64,000 nucleotides of DNA. Origin: Crambe crambe. Taxonomy: Eukaryota > Porifera > Demospongiae > Poecilosclerida > Crambeidae. Below, one piece after another: positions 1 to 11,927 of this stretch (within the stretch, counting starts at the first letter, position 1; each line of letters opens with the position of its first letter). The notes under the pieces were generated by a model, which was not told where the DNA came from, searched no databases, and was given only the letters and a program-made list of their open reading frames with translations. The position numbers and the translations under genes are program-made. The stretch is from positions 4,215,001-4,279,000 of the forward strand of contig OZ004584.1 of the NCBI GenBank assembly GCA_963924555.1, written 5' to 3'.

Positions 1-279
1 CTACCTCTGATGCTATGAAGTTATTGCTGGTAGCCTCAGGTCCAGAGCCAGCATAATCACCACCTGCATGTGTTTACATAATCATCACCTACGTAGCTGT
101 GTTTAAATCACACTATGATAATTTTTGGTGCCATTGGCCAAGGCAAAACCGTATGTAAACATCAGAATGATGTGTTTACAGTTAGACCAGGAAAGTGAAA
201 GCTGTTTTTCATTCGGATAACTAGCTAGCTATATTGACTGCTTTCATCATTTAGCTAAACTACCCATCCACATGCAGAT

Positions 280-1493
280 TTATGATGTATCACACATAAG
301 CTGATCACCTGTGATATACACTGGATTGTTTAGCTGCATATCCTCTCTTTCTGGAACTTTTGGTGGATGTAAATGACGTTTGACTTGTGCCACCACTACA
401 TATCCAATGGCAGCAGCCGCAACCAAGATGGCCACAAATCCTCCAACAACACCACCAATTAAAGCAGCTACATATGCACCCGGACTTTCATTATCATCAT
501 GTAGTGGTGTAACTTCAGAAGCATTATTATCATGTGTTGGTTCATCACTGGAATTATCATTATTTTGTGGTGTATTAGTTTGTTCAGTCGTAGCCTCTTC
601 ATTAATTGGTGCTGGATAAGGATGACAATTGCAGTTATCTATATGCACAGTAGCTACTGAGTTAGTATGCACGCAGTCAGATTGCAGGGGGGGGTGCAGG
701 GGGGAGGAAGAAGAGAAAGAACAGGGAAGGGGAATACACCAGGCTAATAAGCATTATAATATAATTACCATTTGTGATCATTTCTTGATGTAGCCTAATA
801 GAGAATCTCAGTAACGAAACAGAGGAAAGGTTCACTTGATTATCGAGTCTGAATGCTTCTCCATGAAGTATTCCATGAAGTGTTTCAATGTTTCCCACTG
901 ATAGTTGGTATTGATCAGAATCATATTCTGTAGCTAAGGTCAATGGTTGGATGTTAGGACTTACTAATACACCAAATGTGTAAACGTTCATGGAAGTTAT
1001 TTGAAAATCGTCATCTTCCAGTGGCACTTCTTCACAGTGACTATAATTTGTCAGTGCACAATGACAACCACTACTTTGTAAGGTAATGTTTCTATCCACT
1101 ATGAACTCTGTGCCATTTTGCATAAGGGTCAGGATGTCAATTTTTCTTTCCATGCTGATATTGCTTGTCTGATGGTAGCAATACTGAATAGATTCCACGG
1201 TACCATTGTAGTTATCCAGTGCAGCCTCAAAGGAAATGGTGAAAATGTAAGCAGATCCATATTCTGCTCTAGTCAAATTGGCCAGATCACTAGCATTGGT
1301 CAAATTCACAGGGAAGCTTGGGGCATAAACATCCCCATGACTATTTGAGGAACAGTTGCACTGATTTTGTGAAGATGCAAGTGCTAAACATTATGATAAG
1401 AATTTGCTACTTTACTGAGTATAGGTGGCTATATTATGGTAGTATATTACCTATAAACTGTGCTCCCACTCCGAGGATCATCAGCATCCACAT
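280..1493 (-). CDS. Small type I membrane protein, three exons
   Basis: Exons read on the minus strand: 1493-1451, 1383-769 and 656-280. Both introns are phase 1 with GT-AG ends; the joined frame is 1035 nt, giving 344 residues plus stop. Exon 1 encodes a hydrophobic signal peptide starting MWMLMILGVGAQFI. The ectodomain is rich in N-glycosylation sequons (NLT, NIS, NGT, NYS, NLS) and has several cysteines, including CNC and CHC patterns. A Thr/Asn/Asp/Glu-rich stalk precedes one transmembrane helix at about residues 281-309 (glycine/alanine/valine rich), followed by a short basic tail KRHLHPPKVPERE and a possible NPVY tyrosine motif. The last intron acceptor has a clear ACTAAC branch point. 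I recognise no family; a receptor or adhesion role is only inferred from topology. The start is chosen because exon 1 supplies both Met and signal peptide in phase. Confidence 0.72.
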
Positions 1494-4400
1494 TTTGTAG
1501 TTATACCTACAGTCCAGAAAAAAACAACAAAAACACATGTAGCTACTTGCTTGATGGTGTAGCTAGCACCATACTACAAACTGTAGCTAACTACCTTTCT
1601 AGCTCTTAGCTAGGCCGAAATAGCTGGGTTTCATCTACCACCTATGTATAAATTCCACTCTCATGTTATTTTAAAAACTGATATCCAAATAGTTATTGTT
1701 GTTAAATTCCCAAAGCACAAACAAGCTAGCTATTATGGTACACATGCAGTGGTGCCTGGTATGTACATGCAGTTTACGTATTAGGTACAGCAGTGCCAGT
1801 CCCTCAGAGTAGCTAACATAATGACTGTATACCATACTTGAGTTTGATGCAAATATTGGCTTACGTATCTGAGGGAAAGTATATATTGAGTGAATAGTAA
1901 ATTTCACCTATGTATGAAGGATTTCACATGCATCACTGTAGCACTGATCACAATATTGTAGCTATGGACACAGCATATCCTGCATCTTGTGTTTCAAATT
2001 GATACTGAGCATTCAATAATGATATTCTAGCAGTAGTTAACTCATTAATACACTTTGCTCATATTAGTCCTTGTACAGTTCCTGTCCACACAGGAGGTCA
2101 GCCCCCAGCTTGGCCTAACAATTACTTGCATAGGTATGTATTGTATCTTCCAAATCTTCATGATTAAGATTTATTTCCAGCCATGATGGTATGGGGTACT
2201 TGCAGCTGGCTAGGTAGTGACAACATTCCTAATCTAATATGCTAAGAGTCCGGAGAAAGTTGGGATGCTGGGAGGCAACAGGGTGCCTGCAGATTTATGA
2301 CCTGCAAAAAGAAAAAAAGGTTTCCACAATAATGCTTTTGTGTCACACTACTGACCAGCATGAATATTTCAAACATATTACCTGCTTTGCATGTAGTAAA
2401 GTCATCAATCAGTTGGCAAATCTCCCCTCCGATCAAAAGGTTACCATCAGCGACCTACTTAAAGCCATTAAGAATGAGTATGGGAGTCGGCACCTTTCTA
2501 TAGGTTACATGGAATAGAAGGGATCACTGGCTAGCTGTTGTATATAATTACTACAGTGAGAATGACTTTCTCTAGCTAGCTATAACTTTACCAGCATGAT
2601 ATCATGATGCTGTAAAGGGTACAGGGACAGCAAAACCCCGGGTGTGTCTGAAAGAATGGTGTATGGCTGATTTAGCTAGCTTTTTGGGGATTGAAAAAAA
2701 AAAAAAAAATTGAGCAAAAGATTGAACAAATTGACTCCTGGTGGATCTAGCACTAAAGTCCTGCTCCATCAGACCTAGGCTGAATTTGGGTATTATAGGT
2801 ACACTGTAAAATAAGAGTGTGTACTTTATACCTCAGGAATGTTCCCTGTAAACAGTATAGGTATGCAGTTTATATATACCTTATTGTTTACTTAGATATG
2901 CAAAGCACACTTTCATTTGTAGAGTGTAGAAAGTACTATTACAGTAGGTAGACATTATGGGCAGGTGTGCATGAGAGTTTGAGAATCGAGCCCTATACAT
3001 GATTGTTTAGCTAGATATGGAGTTAGCTACAATGTGTGCAGCTGTCAATATGATCAGCTAACAGATGTCCGTTTGATTGGTATCTTCCCACCATGTGAAA
3101 TGTTGTGAGATTCATCTAATAGCTGATGCTGCTTATATTAACTTAAGGGAGTTGGTACCCACAATTTTGGTGATTTCGAAAATATTTTGTTGAACTTCTA
3201 GGTTTCATACCGCCTTCATACATGCCACTAGAATCTTTTTTTTTATCACCAAAATGCAGCTTTTTTAAAGAGCTTTCCAATGGTCTATTCAAAAAAACCC
3301 TAAGTCCAACCATGACCGAGATAGCAAAAATATTTTGGAAAATTGTTCAACTGATATCTCAAAATATAACCCTTCATACTTATTATACATGCCAAACACT
3401 ACACAATGTATGCAGGGAAATCAGCTGTGTACATACCACAATCTCCAAGCCTAGACATCATAATGCAGAATTTAGTGCACAGAAGAGAAACTGTCATATA
3501 GTTACCATTCCTTGGCCTGAAGATACTGGAGATGTGTGCTAGATGCATTTATAAACTATCAGTATTGATTCTCAGGATATGAATGGTCTTACCCCGACTG
3601 GTTCTTGGTCATGGTGTCCGAGCAGATTCACAACTCCTATTTAGCATCTGCACCTTCACATGTACACCCACGTACCCGCAAAAAAGATGTCTTTGGGTTC
3701 ACAGCAAGGTACACTTCTCTCCACAGCTGCTGGTCATCTGACATCAGGAAAATGGACCCTCCAAAGTTTCAAAAGTCAGATAGATCTACAGAAATCACAC
3801 TAGCTGACTGTTTGATCTTTTCAGGAAAAATAGTCGTCCCCTGACAGCTGCAAAGAATACGGTGTGTAGGGATGGTTGAAGACCACTTCAACTGCATTAT
3901 AGTTGCATGAATAAGTCCTCATGCTGCCTTGATGGTTTCTCCTGCAAGATGCAAGGCTGTACCTGTGGAGAATGCTGGATGGTGACATCGTTAAAGAACT
4001 ATGCTGTCCTCATCACAGCCCAGACTCAAGCCATCCCTGCACACTGTATTCCTTGCAGCTTTCAGGGGAGAGAGAGGGACTAACTCACTTCTGAACATTT
4101 GCAGACTATCGATATTCCATTGCTTAACTGTCACAAAGGTCAAGGTTCAGGTTTTGCGCATGCTCCCATGCATGGCAGCAAAGTGCTGTAGTGCAAATGC
4201 TGTTCAGAATCAAATAGCTAAATCATTTGAGAGATGTGAATGAGCCTCAGACTCTGGATGAGATCACTGTGGCAACTTCAAGTTCCTCCCCTGTTGACAC
4301 AGGAGCCCACTAGCTAAAATAGTTTCACCTTATCTAGCCTGTGTTTTTGTTGTTATTGTTGTTTTATTTGTATAAAAATTAGTTTTGTTTTTGTTGATAC

Positions 4401-4717
4401 GTCACCAGGATGAAGTTGAGCTGTAGTCGGAGTTTATACATGGTCATATGCATGCGCCATACCACCAGGAAACAATCCTTCCATAAAATCACCTCATCTC
4501 TTCCTTGTTTTGCCAAACACTTGCCATATGAGGGAACTGGGAAGGGAGTACGAGGGGAGAGTATCAAGGTGGAGAGGGGATTATGAGGGGGAGAAGGGAG
4601 TATAATTATTACTATATATGTTCATTAAACTGATAGCTAGCTGCTATATTAAATAATCGTAGATGAATAAATCTTATTTGTTCACTTATTTTACAAAAAC
4701 AACAACAACAAATCCAG
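1494..4717. other. Gene-poor spacer with short decayed ORFs
   Basis: No convincing gene. Several open stretches (about 2239-2517, 3222-3542, 3605-3844 and 4001-4243 on the plus strand) lack splice support and recognisable motifs and may be decayed sequence. A run of A occurs near 2696-2709. TAGC-type words are frequent. Confidence 0.5.
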
Positions 4718-5342
4718 TATGCATCATCATAATAAGTGGTGTGATCTTCTTGGCAGTTGGTCTGGTGTTAGCGTGGCTTAGTGTAGCTACCAATAAATAA
4801 AATTATAAATTTAAATCAACTAGCTACCTCCCTTTATCCACATGCAGCTGATCCATTTTCTCCAAATTCTCCAGGGAAATCAGGTTAGTTATATATGTTA
4901 GTACCTATAGCTATGTAAATTATGCTATAAAAAGATTGAGTTTAAGTGGCAGCTCCAACATTGCTGTTCTTACAATTCCTCTGAGAGAGTTTAGCTAGCT
5001 AGCTAATGCTATTCAGAGTTCTTAATAGCTACTAGCTCTCTCATCGCCACATAGAGTAAAATCCTTTAGACAAGGGAAATAAGTTACCTTACTTGCAGTG
5101 TTATTCCTTTATAGAACACCCTACACAAAACTTTGACAAAGAACATAGGAGACTGGAAGAGCCTGTGCAAAGCATTACATGTTGACGACGTGCAGAAGTT
5201 AGAGTTCACTACAGATCCTCCCCTTCATAAGAAGGTCTCACCAATTACTTGAACAATCAGGACCCTACCTGGACTGGGAGTGGTCAAGATAGCTGAGAAG
5301 TACATGAATTGGAGTGAAGAATATCGCAAAGATGAACTATAG
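4718..5342 (+). pseudogene. Decayed death-domain protein gene fragment
   Basis: Three exon-like pieces lie in order. A hydrophobic segment at 4718-4801 (VCIIIISGVIFLAVGLVLAW) resembles a membrane helix. A 36-nt exon at about 4848-4883 has good acceptor and donor sites. A third piece starting at 5115 reads KTLTKNIGDWKSLCKALHV and so on, resembling helices 1-3 of a death domain (the IGDWKSLCKAL pattern). It hits an in-frame TGA at 5250; the expected continuation NQDPTW lies in another frame at about 5253-5270, and VVKIAEKY returns to the first frame before TAG at 5340. Two compensating frame shifts plus the stop indicate a pseudogene. Death-domain identity rests on pattern recognition, not a search. 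Confidence 0.5.
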
Positions 5343-5579
5343 CTAGCTAGCTAGCTAGTCTGTTTTAGTATGATGAGTGATGTATGTAGTTGGGTCTCGA
5401 AAAAGTATAGAAAGTTCCAGCACATGCATGAATATTATCTTTACTTCACACAACTGCTCAATTGCAATAGAGCATAATTTTATACTGTGTGGTACTTTGT
5501 GTAATGACTACTTAACAGAAGCCATTGACTACAACTGCTGGATTTCATTGACTTAAAACAAATTGATTATTAACATTTT

Positions 5580-6902
5580 TCATGATATTGTGTGAGAAGT
5601 AGCTAGTTCTTCTTCTTTCTTTATTTTGCTCTTACCACCTTTGCAATTCTTGGTTTCAGAAATTCGTATATGTCCAAAGTACACCTCATCTTTGTTTACC
5701 TTGCTCTTTATGTAGCCCTTTACAAGTAGTTGTGCTCTGTGTACCTGAGTCGACTCTAGAGCACGAAGTTTGTGGATTGATTTTGGCTCACTTAGCCAAT
5801 GATATGCCTCCACTCCACTCAAACTCTTTGTTAAATTACCATCCGGTAATCTCTTGTATACTTCCTCGACTGCAGCACACTTAAAATGTCTCCTACTTAA
5901 TTCAATACTTCCTACTCTGCTATTTTTGAAGTATTTCTTCATGTAAAATTGCACATCTTTATGCTCGGGAATCAAGGGGTTAAAAAACTCGTCGTAATCA
6001 CAAAATATTCCATATTCAAACACACCGGCATATCGAAAACCACACCCTATATTCTTAGTAACTTGACTGTAATAGTATATTCTGTTTTCCAAGATATTCT
6101 CCCAGATTTCCATCCGTGCAAAACCGCTGTCAAGAGCTTTTTGCAGATAAGGATAGACCGAAGTCGCATTCTCAGAGAAGCTCGGATCGACGTCTAAATG
6201 TACCAAGTCCACACCAATTGTTTTTTGATACTTCAACCACTCGTTGACCCTTGGAGGGTGTCCAAAAAATGTGGTACACACCACTACGGAATCTCTTCCC
6301 TCAGAAGCAACTGTCCAACCATCTTGAGTTCTAACGATAAGGACTTTCTCGGTTTCCACACGAGTGTAGTATGAGTCATTTACATTTCTGTAGATCACCT
6401 TAGTGGTGCTTCCATTTTGAATGAGATGCCTGGGTATCCCTAAGCACTGAATAATGACTGCAGCGTGAGTATACCCTTTGAAAGTTCGTCTTACCCACTC
6501 CAAGTCTTCCTTGATCAGACTAATATTGAATGACTGATATCCGTTGATCTCACAGGCCACAAGTGCATCTCTTGACGAATCCTTCACTTCAGCAAGTATC
6601 AAAAGCACACTTCGGTTTGCACCAAGTATGTTTCGGTTATCGTAAAAAGCTCTTCTAGGAACGACAAGGTAACTGGTGTGCTCCGATTTAGAATATGACA
6701 CATCACATACTGTGTACATTGAATGTGTGAGTACGTCACTGCTGTTCAATATTTGATGGCATATAGGATTTGAATGTTGGAGTATGTCACTGGTGGTGTG
6801 CAATATCATACGTTCACAGAACAGTAGCAGTACTAGGCTGCTGACTAAAATAACTGCATGATAAAATTTAAAAAAAATTGGCTGACTTCTCTTGGCTAAC
6901 AA
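5580..6902 (-). CDS. Glycosyltransferase family 92 protein (type II membrane)
   Basis: Single-exon frame of 440 residues. Residues 13-29 form one uncleaved membrane anchor after a short basic N-terminus, giving the type II topology of Golgi glycosyltransferases. Residues 205-415 carry the GT92 (formerly DUF23) catalytic signature: VVVCTTFFGHPPRVNEW at about 207-222, a conserved VDLVHLD segment, and CDYDEFFNP at 301-309, whose acidic triplet corresponds to the metal/nucleotide-sugar binding motif. A conserved YFGHIRI block follows near 408-414. Sequons occur in the lumenal stem. GT92 members such as C. elegans GALT-1 transfer galactose to fucose on N-glycans; the exact donor and acceptor here are unknown. 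No intron is needed. The basic C-terminal tail (KGGKSKIKKEEE) is unusual. Family assignment is firm, substrate is not. Confidence 0.9.
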   Translation of the reverse strand: MLAKRSQPIFFKFYHAVILVSSLVLLLFCERMILHTTSDILQHSNPICHQILNSSDVLTHSMYTVCDVSYSKSEHTSYLVVPRRAFYDNRNILGANRSVLLILAEVKDSSRDALVACEINGYQSFNISLIKEDLEWVRRTFKGYTHAAVIIQCLGIPRHLIQNGSTTKVIYRNVNDSYYTRVETEKVLIVRTQDGWTVASEGRDSVVVCTTFFGHPPRVNEWLKYQKTIGVDLVHLDVDPSFSENATSVYPYLQKALDSGFARMEIWENILENRIYYYSQVTKNIGCGFRYAGVFEYGIFCDYDEFFNPLIPEHKDVQFYMKKYFKNSRVGSIELSRRHFKCAAVEEVYKRLPDGNLTKSLSGVEAYHWLSEPKSIHKLRALESTQVHRAQLLVKGYIKSKVNKDEVYFGHIRISETKNCKGGKSKIKKEEELATSHTIS

Positions 6903-8170
6903 TTTTTATTTTAATTAATGATGAAGGTGTTGGTGGTTTGTTTCATAAAGAAATATGAAAACTTATAATTTGTTTTACTTAGACAAGTCATAAACTCAAT
7001 TATAGCAAAAATAGATAGCTATAGCTCCTCCCTCTCCCCCACCTTAAATAATAAACATAATTCTCAGCATATGGCAGTTCAAAATAAATTACTTGTTTAA
7101 CGGATTTCCTTGCCCTATTTTGACAGAATCGAAATAAATTTAAACTTGTATATTCTCAGTATACTGCTGTTTATCTTTGTATACTAGATCCCAGTATACT
7201 CCTGTTTCTCTGTATACTAGAACACATGTCCATATAAACATGATGCGTAGTATAGCTACTGAGGTAGCTTATGTTCAAGTCCTGCCTGCCTATAAGAAAG
7301 GAGAAAAATTTCTTTGGAACTGCCTATTCTATTCTATAGATATTAGCTATTATTTTTCCACAATTTTTTCCACTGGTTGTTCATCTTGTTAGCTAACTTT
7401 GCTGTCTAATGCTGTTGTACCAGGAAGTGGCATCATGCTGTATAGCTAGCTAAGTTTCAGGAACGGTTCCACATGCAAAGACCAGCTAGCTATAAGCATG
7501 TACTATAATAATATAGCTATAATGCTATAACGTTTAATAACTATTGCTAACTGATTGCTGATCGGCACATAAAGATCATAGGCATAGGAAGCGGGGCAGC
7601 AGGGACGGCCATGGCATGGCAGCCCTTATTAATTGGTAGCGGCTGTTGGTTAATAAACTTGTTTATGCCTCGGGATGAAATGTTCCCCTCCCCATGGCTG
7701 CCCCATGTTAAATAGCTTCCTTTGCCTATGAAGATGCAGAGAAATCAGGGGCCAAGTGAGAAATATGGAGGGAGGGAGGGAGAAAGAGAGCATTCTCTCT
7801 GGTCACATGACTTGGGACCAATCAGATCCTCTGAAAAGTGTGCTTTAAAGTATACACTTCTAGGTGCAATAGCTAAATGTTTATTGCACACTTTGAAGAA
7901 CAGTGCAGCACTGCTGAAGGTACAAAGGAGCCTAGGACTATGACCTTCCAGCCTCAGTCTATGATGTCTATGATAGCACAAACAGGAAACCTCAGGAAGG
8001 CTTTCAAACAGGAAAATCTCAGGAACTTACCTCATTTTTTTTTGAATATCATCAATAATTGCATTCTTAAAAACCAAACTTGCTAGGTACTATAAAAGAG
8101 TGAGTCATAAGAATGTTCCAACTGGAATCTGATTAGACCCAAGTCATGTGATCAGCATTAGATCACTCTA
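6903..8170. other. Intergenic spacer upstream of the GT92 gene
   Basis: No gene seen. Around 7149-7228 an imperfect direct repeat (cagtatact...gtatactag) occurs twice. Short open frames at 7722-8086 overlap on both strands, have no motif and are treated as chance. Confidence 0.5.
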
Positions 8171-8299
8171 TGTTTTAATACATGGTGCACTCGAATGATG
8201 CTATAATGCTCTCGGTGATGTAATGTGCAAGTGCATTACATTCACCTCGAGCATTATAGCATCATTTAGCATCATTCTCGTGCAGGCGCATTAAAACAC
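8171..8299. mobile_element. Foldback MITE
   Basis: The two halves are imperfect reverse complements: the left arm runs TGTTTTAAT...GATGCTATAATGCTC...GATGTAATG, and the right arm returns CATTACATTCACC...GAGCATTATAGCATC...ATTAAAACA around a short loop near 8225-8232. The arms cover most of the 129 bp. There is no coding capacity and no clear target-site duplication, so the superfamily is unresolved. Confidence 0.65.
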
Positions 8300-9277
8300 T
8301 TAGAGCTAGATAAGAGTGAACTAAATATGACAACCTCTCTACAAGAATTGGGGCTGGATGAAACTATCAGCCAGGCTAATCTATGCGATAGGAATGTGTT
8401 TCCTTGGACATACCCATGCTATAATTATTTTCTATGGTGTTTTTCTCCATTCATCACTTGTGCTAATCCATCTTCATCAAAATATTTTGCCCCTTTAGCA
8501 TTGTAAAACTTAATTAATGTTGGCAATACACAATAAAAAATTAAAAATTGTAATAGGTACTTTTTGACTTAAGGCAAGCAACTTTTTCCTTCAAGTCTTC
8601 CAGTTCTAATCGAGTGGCAGAGAGTTGGTGTCAATTAACCCTAAGAGAATCGAGCAAGCTTTGAGGGGTGCATCTGAATCATGAGCATGTTATCTTTTCA
8701 GATGATATGAAAATAGGAGAGAAATCCTGGAGTGCAGCATAGATTGTATAGACTACGTAACCAGGATTGGAAACGCCCCATAGCAACAATACAATCTGCG
8801 CCCCTAAAAATTCTTTGCACCTGTATACAAGAGGTAATAACTGAAAAAGAAAACTTACATTGGTGCCAAAGTTGATAATCTCTAATCAGTGCTACAACCA
8901 TGCACGAGCACATGGCCAGGAAAAAGAAGAGGTGTTGAGCTGCCACTGAATTAGAGTGTTGCTACACTTTGCTAGCCTAACAGTAGATAGTATTGGAGCT
9001 GCTTATTGTTAGCTAGTAAGCTATCAAGTAGTCTAGATTTTGTTCATCCCTTTAGGCTTAGCTGGATCACAGATATATTGGCCTCAAAATTTTTGTAGCG
9101 AAAACAGCAGAAGTCCTTCTGAACACCTGGGATCCAGTCCATAACCCTAATGCGTGGGCAGGGTCATAATGCTCTCGTGCACTGCCCATGCCCAATTGAC
9201 ACTGTGTACCAGGCCCTCCACAATCATAATGAAAGAGAGGGCCTGGGGGGACGAGGCTAGAGTCAGTTATAGTGCAA
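8300..9277. other. Repeat-rich spacer
   Basis: No gene recognised. Position 8738 begins CATAGA...GACTACGTAACCAGGATTGG, resembling one terminus of the transposon family at 11-20 kb, but no partner end with a matching duplication was found. A hydrophobic exon-like piece with acceptor and consensus donor lies on the minus strand at about 8869-8945. Confidence 0.4.
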
Positions 9278-9389
9278 GGGTGTAGACAACTTTTTTTCAG
9301 TGGGGGATATAGCTGACCATGTATTATATCATTTTCAAATGGGGGGGGGGGGGGGGGGGGGGCTTAACAAGCCCCACTTGTCTACACCC
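9278..9389. repeat. Short inverted-repeat element with internal G22 run
   Basis: GGGTGTAGACAACTT at 9278 is answered by TTGTCTACACCC at 9379-9389 in inverse orientation, and a run of 22 G lies between them (9341-9362). A related arrangement with a C run and TATCTACACCCC occurs at about 21968-22239, so this looks like a small dispersed element. Confidence 0.45.
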
Positions 9390-9879
9390 ATGGAGTGGAA
9401 GTAGGTTGGAATTTACTGATATTAGAATGGAATAGAGGTGGAGGTAGGTTGGAAAATTGAAGTGGAAAATATTATATTAGTTGGAATTGAAGTGGAAATG
9501 CCGTATTAGAGGTGGAAATAGTAATAAGTACCCTTTGAAGAACTGCTAGAGTAAGTTTTGGAGAAAATTGTCATTGTATGTGTATGAAAATAACATGTCG
9601 ACCATCAAAACTAGCTACTACCAGTTTGAGAAAAAAAACAGTTGCAGTTGATCTTATTTAATTTTTGTAATCGTTTTTTTTTTTTTGAAAAAACAAAAGC
9701 ACTCAGTCTAGTGATTTTAACTAAAAGAGATGTACCTAGCCACACAGGAGATATTAATCATAATATTTAACCCTGCTTTGGTCACACTACCTTACTATGT
9801 GAGAACAGCCGATTTTTTTTAATGGTTCTATATCATATCATACTTCAGATATCACATAAGACCTCTAATAAAGAGCTCG

Positions 9880-10172
9880 GATATACATATATCAGACCTC
9901 CTATGATTATCAAACCTCCTATATCATATCAGACCTCCTATATCATATCAGACCTCCTATATCATATCAGACCTCCTATATCACTTCAGACCTCCTATAA
10001 TTATCATATCGGACCTCCTATATCATATCGGACCTCCTGGACCTCCTATATGATATTAGACCTCTTATATGATATTGGACTTCCTATGTCATATCAGACC
10101 TCCTATATGATATCAAACAAATCAGACCTCCTATATGATATTGGACTCCCACCCTATATGATATCAGACTCC
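9880..10172. repeat. Minisatellite, about 19-bp unit
   Basis: Some fourteen imperfect copies of a unit close to cagacctcctatatcatat, with shorter variants toward the right end. It opens a meaningless plus-strand frame through the repeat. Not considered coding. Confidence 0.85.
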
Positions 10173-11206
10173 CAATAATGTCTTTCTCTAAAGGTTGAAC
10201 AATTTTAATGTGGAACAAAAAGTTTGGTTTTTCACTCGGACTAAGACAGAATGGCCTTGTAATGCAATTTTCATAATGGGACCTCCCAATTTTAGATTAA
10301 TGAGGGAAAAAGCATTTCCGTGAAATGAAAAAAGATGTAGGGATGACAAAAAAGTAAGGAAATAAGGGTGGGGATGAAGGATGGAAAAAGGAAATAATAC
10401 TATCCCTCCACTCACTGGAGCATACAAGATCAGGATCTGGTCAAATTGGATTACTGTCTTGCTAATTCATTTCTTGCAGGGATCTGTTCCAACTCCATTC
10501 ACCACAGTGGCTGAGACCATGACCACAAACGTAAGTACTCATGACTCTGTGTGTGTGTTCCTTATTCATAGGGTATCCCTTCAAAAAGGTGGCACACCCA
10601 ATCACAGCCCTTTCCTCTAGGAGTTACTGCGAGCCTGAGCCTCCTTTGTGAGTACTGTTAGTAGAGCTTGTGTCTAGCTAGCTACCGCTAGAGCTAATGC
10701 ACATGCTGCATCATTGTGCGTGCGCATCAACTTCTTAGGCTTAGCTAAGATATTGCTGTCTGAACATGAGGTGCTCTGATCGGAAGCTGTAATGCTTTAC
10801 ATATATAAGCCTCACCCCAGGAGCGTAGACCTAGCATATGTCTATAATTTCAATGAGTCACGACCTGAGAGTCAGCTCACTCCTTTGTCACTGAATAATA
10901 TATCATTGGTGGCAGCTATATAGACAGTAGTTACCACACACAGAGGCAGAAACACCACACTACAAGTGGGCGTGTTCCATGTTTTGTTATCCATACTCAT
11001 TACAAGCCCTCAGTGAATAGTGTCCTCCATGGAAGGGACAAATTCACTGCTGAAAATAATGCCTCTTCTCCCCCACCAATATCCTCACCTCTATCATTTT
11101 TTAATACCAGGAATGGTTTCACAGGCAAAAACTAGCTATAAACATCTAGCTAACTTTTATAACTATGTCTGGATGTAGATATATTATAGAGAGTGGGCAC
11201 CTATAG
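10173..11206. other. Intergenic spacer with two possible orphan exons
   Basis: No complete gene. Two plus-strand segments are bracketed by good splice signals: about 10480-10530 (acceptor cttgcag, donor gtaagt) and about 10572-10648 (acceptor ttcatag, donor gtgagt). They can join in phase but the short product matches nothing I know. Confidence 0.35.
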
Positions 11207-11213
11207 CTGCCAG

Positions 11214-11927
11214 CATAGACTATAGAGGTTCCAGAATGGACTGGAAATGATTAATTACATCCGCCTTGCGGTGTTCCGTATATTTATGGTAATACTTACC
11301 GGATATTGTATTCTGGGCCGGCTGTTTCCATCAATTAATTAACTGTCTAGTGAATTTCTACAACCAAATATGTACCCCAAATGGATAAAAACAATACCAT
11401 GCAACACTGCAAACTTTATATGAACTGCTTATATTACAGTATGAGCTGGATAGGTTAAACTTGGTCCTAGAAAATTACGCAAAGCAGGTATACTATTTGA
11501 CAAAGAAAGGTGTAGTAGTTAGTAACAATGTAGTAGAAAGTTGATATGTATCTTTTAAAACAATTTACTAACATGTACTTCAAGTCCTCAACCACATTAA
11601 CTATGGATGATAGAACTACTTCAGGAGATAAAATTACACAAAGTATTTATATGCAATTTTAACTGCTAGAGCACACTTTAACTCGAGTTTTGCTCTGACA
11701 ATAATCCCAGGGTCTTGGCATCTTGTAGTATAGTCTCCCTGGCAGAGTTCAGCCTCTTCATAGCCACTTACAAGCTTGTACGGTTAACCACTAAAGTGAT
11801 CTTTCCTGTTCATGGAGATACAGCTGCAGCGCAATAGGCGCAACACGGATATCACACGACCGGAAGTGCTTGTTAATATTAATTTAATAGGCGTTTCCAG
11901 TCCATGTAGGAACCTATATAGTCTATG
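11214..11927. mobile_element. Non-autonomous DNA transposon, CATAG family, 714 bp
   Basis: The left end CATAGACTATAGAGGTTCC is inverted at the right end (GGAACCTATATAGTCTATG), with a second conserved block ATGGACTGGAAA just inside. The element is flanked by an exact 7-bp direct repeat ctgccag at 11207-11213 and 11928-11934, interpreted as the target-site duplication. There is no open frame of note inside. The same termini style and duplication length recur at 13637, 16281 and 19144. Confidence 0.85.

Noticed and set aside
2239-2517. 92-residue plus-strand frame with a helical look
   Set aside because: No recognisable motif, no supporting splice partners, and an overlapping minus-strand frame of similar length.
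3222-4243. Three plus-strand frames of 79-106 residues
   Set aside because: No family pattern; minus-strand reading gives fragments such as DDQQLWREVYLAVNPKTSF but with stops, so at most decayed sequence.
8738-8790. Possible fifth CATAG-family insertion
   Set aside because: Left end only; the 7-mer agtgcag in front of it has no partner behind a CTATG end that I could find.
9880-10172. CRISPR-like array
   Set aside because: Units are contiguous with no unique spacers; the context is eukaryotic.
9822-10178. 118-residue plus-strand frame
   Set aside because: It is the minisatellite of cagacctcctatatcatat translated; no independent coding signal.
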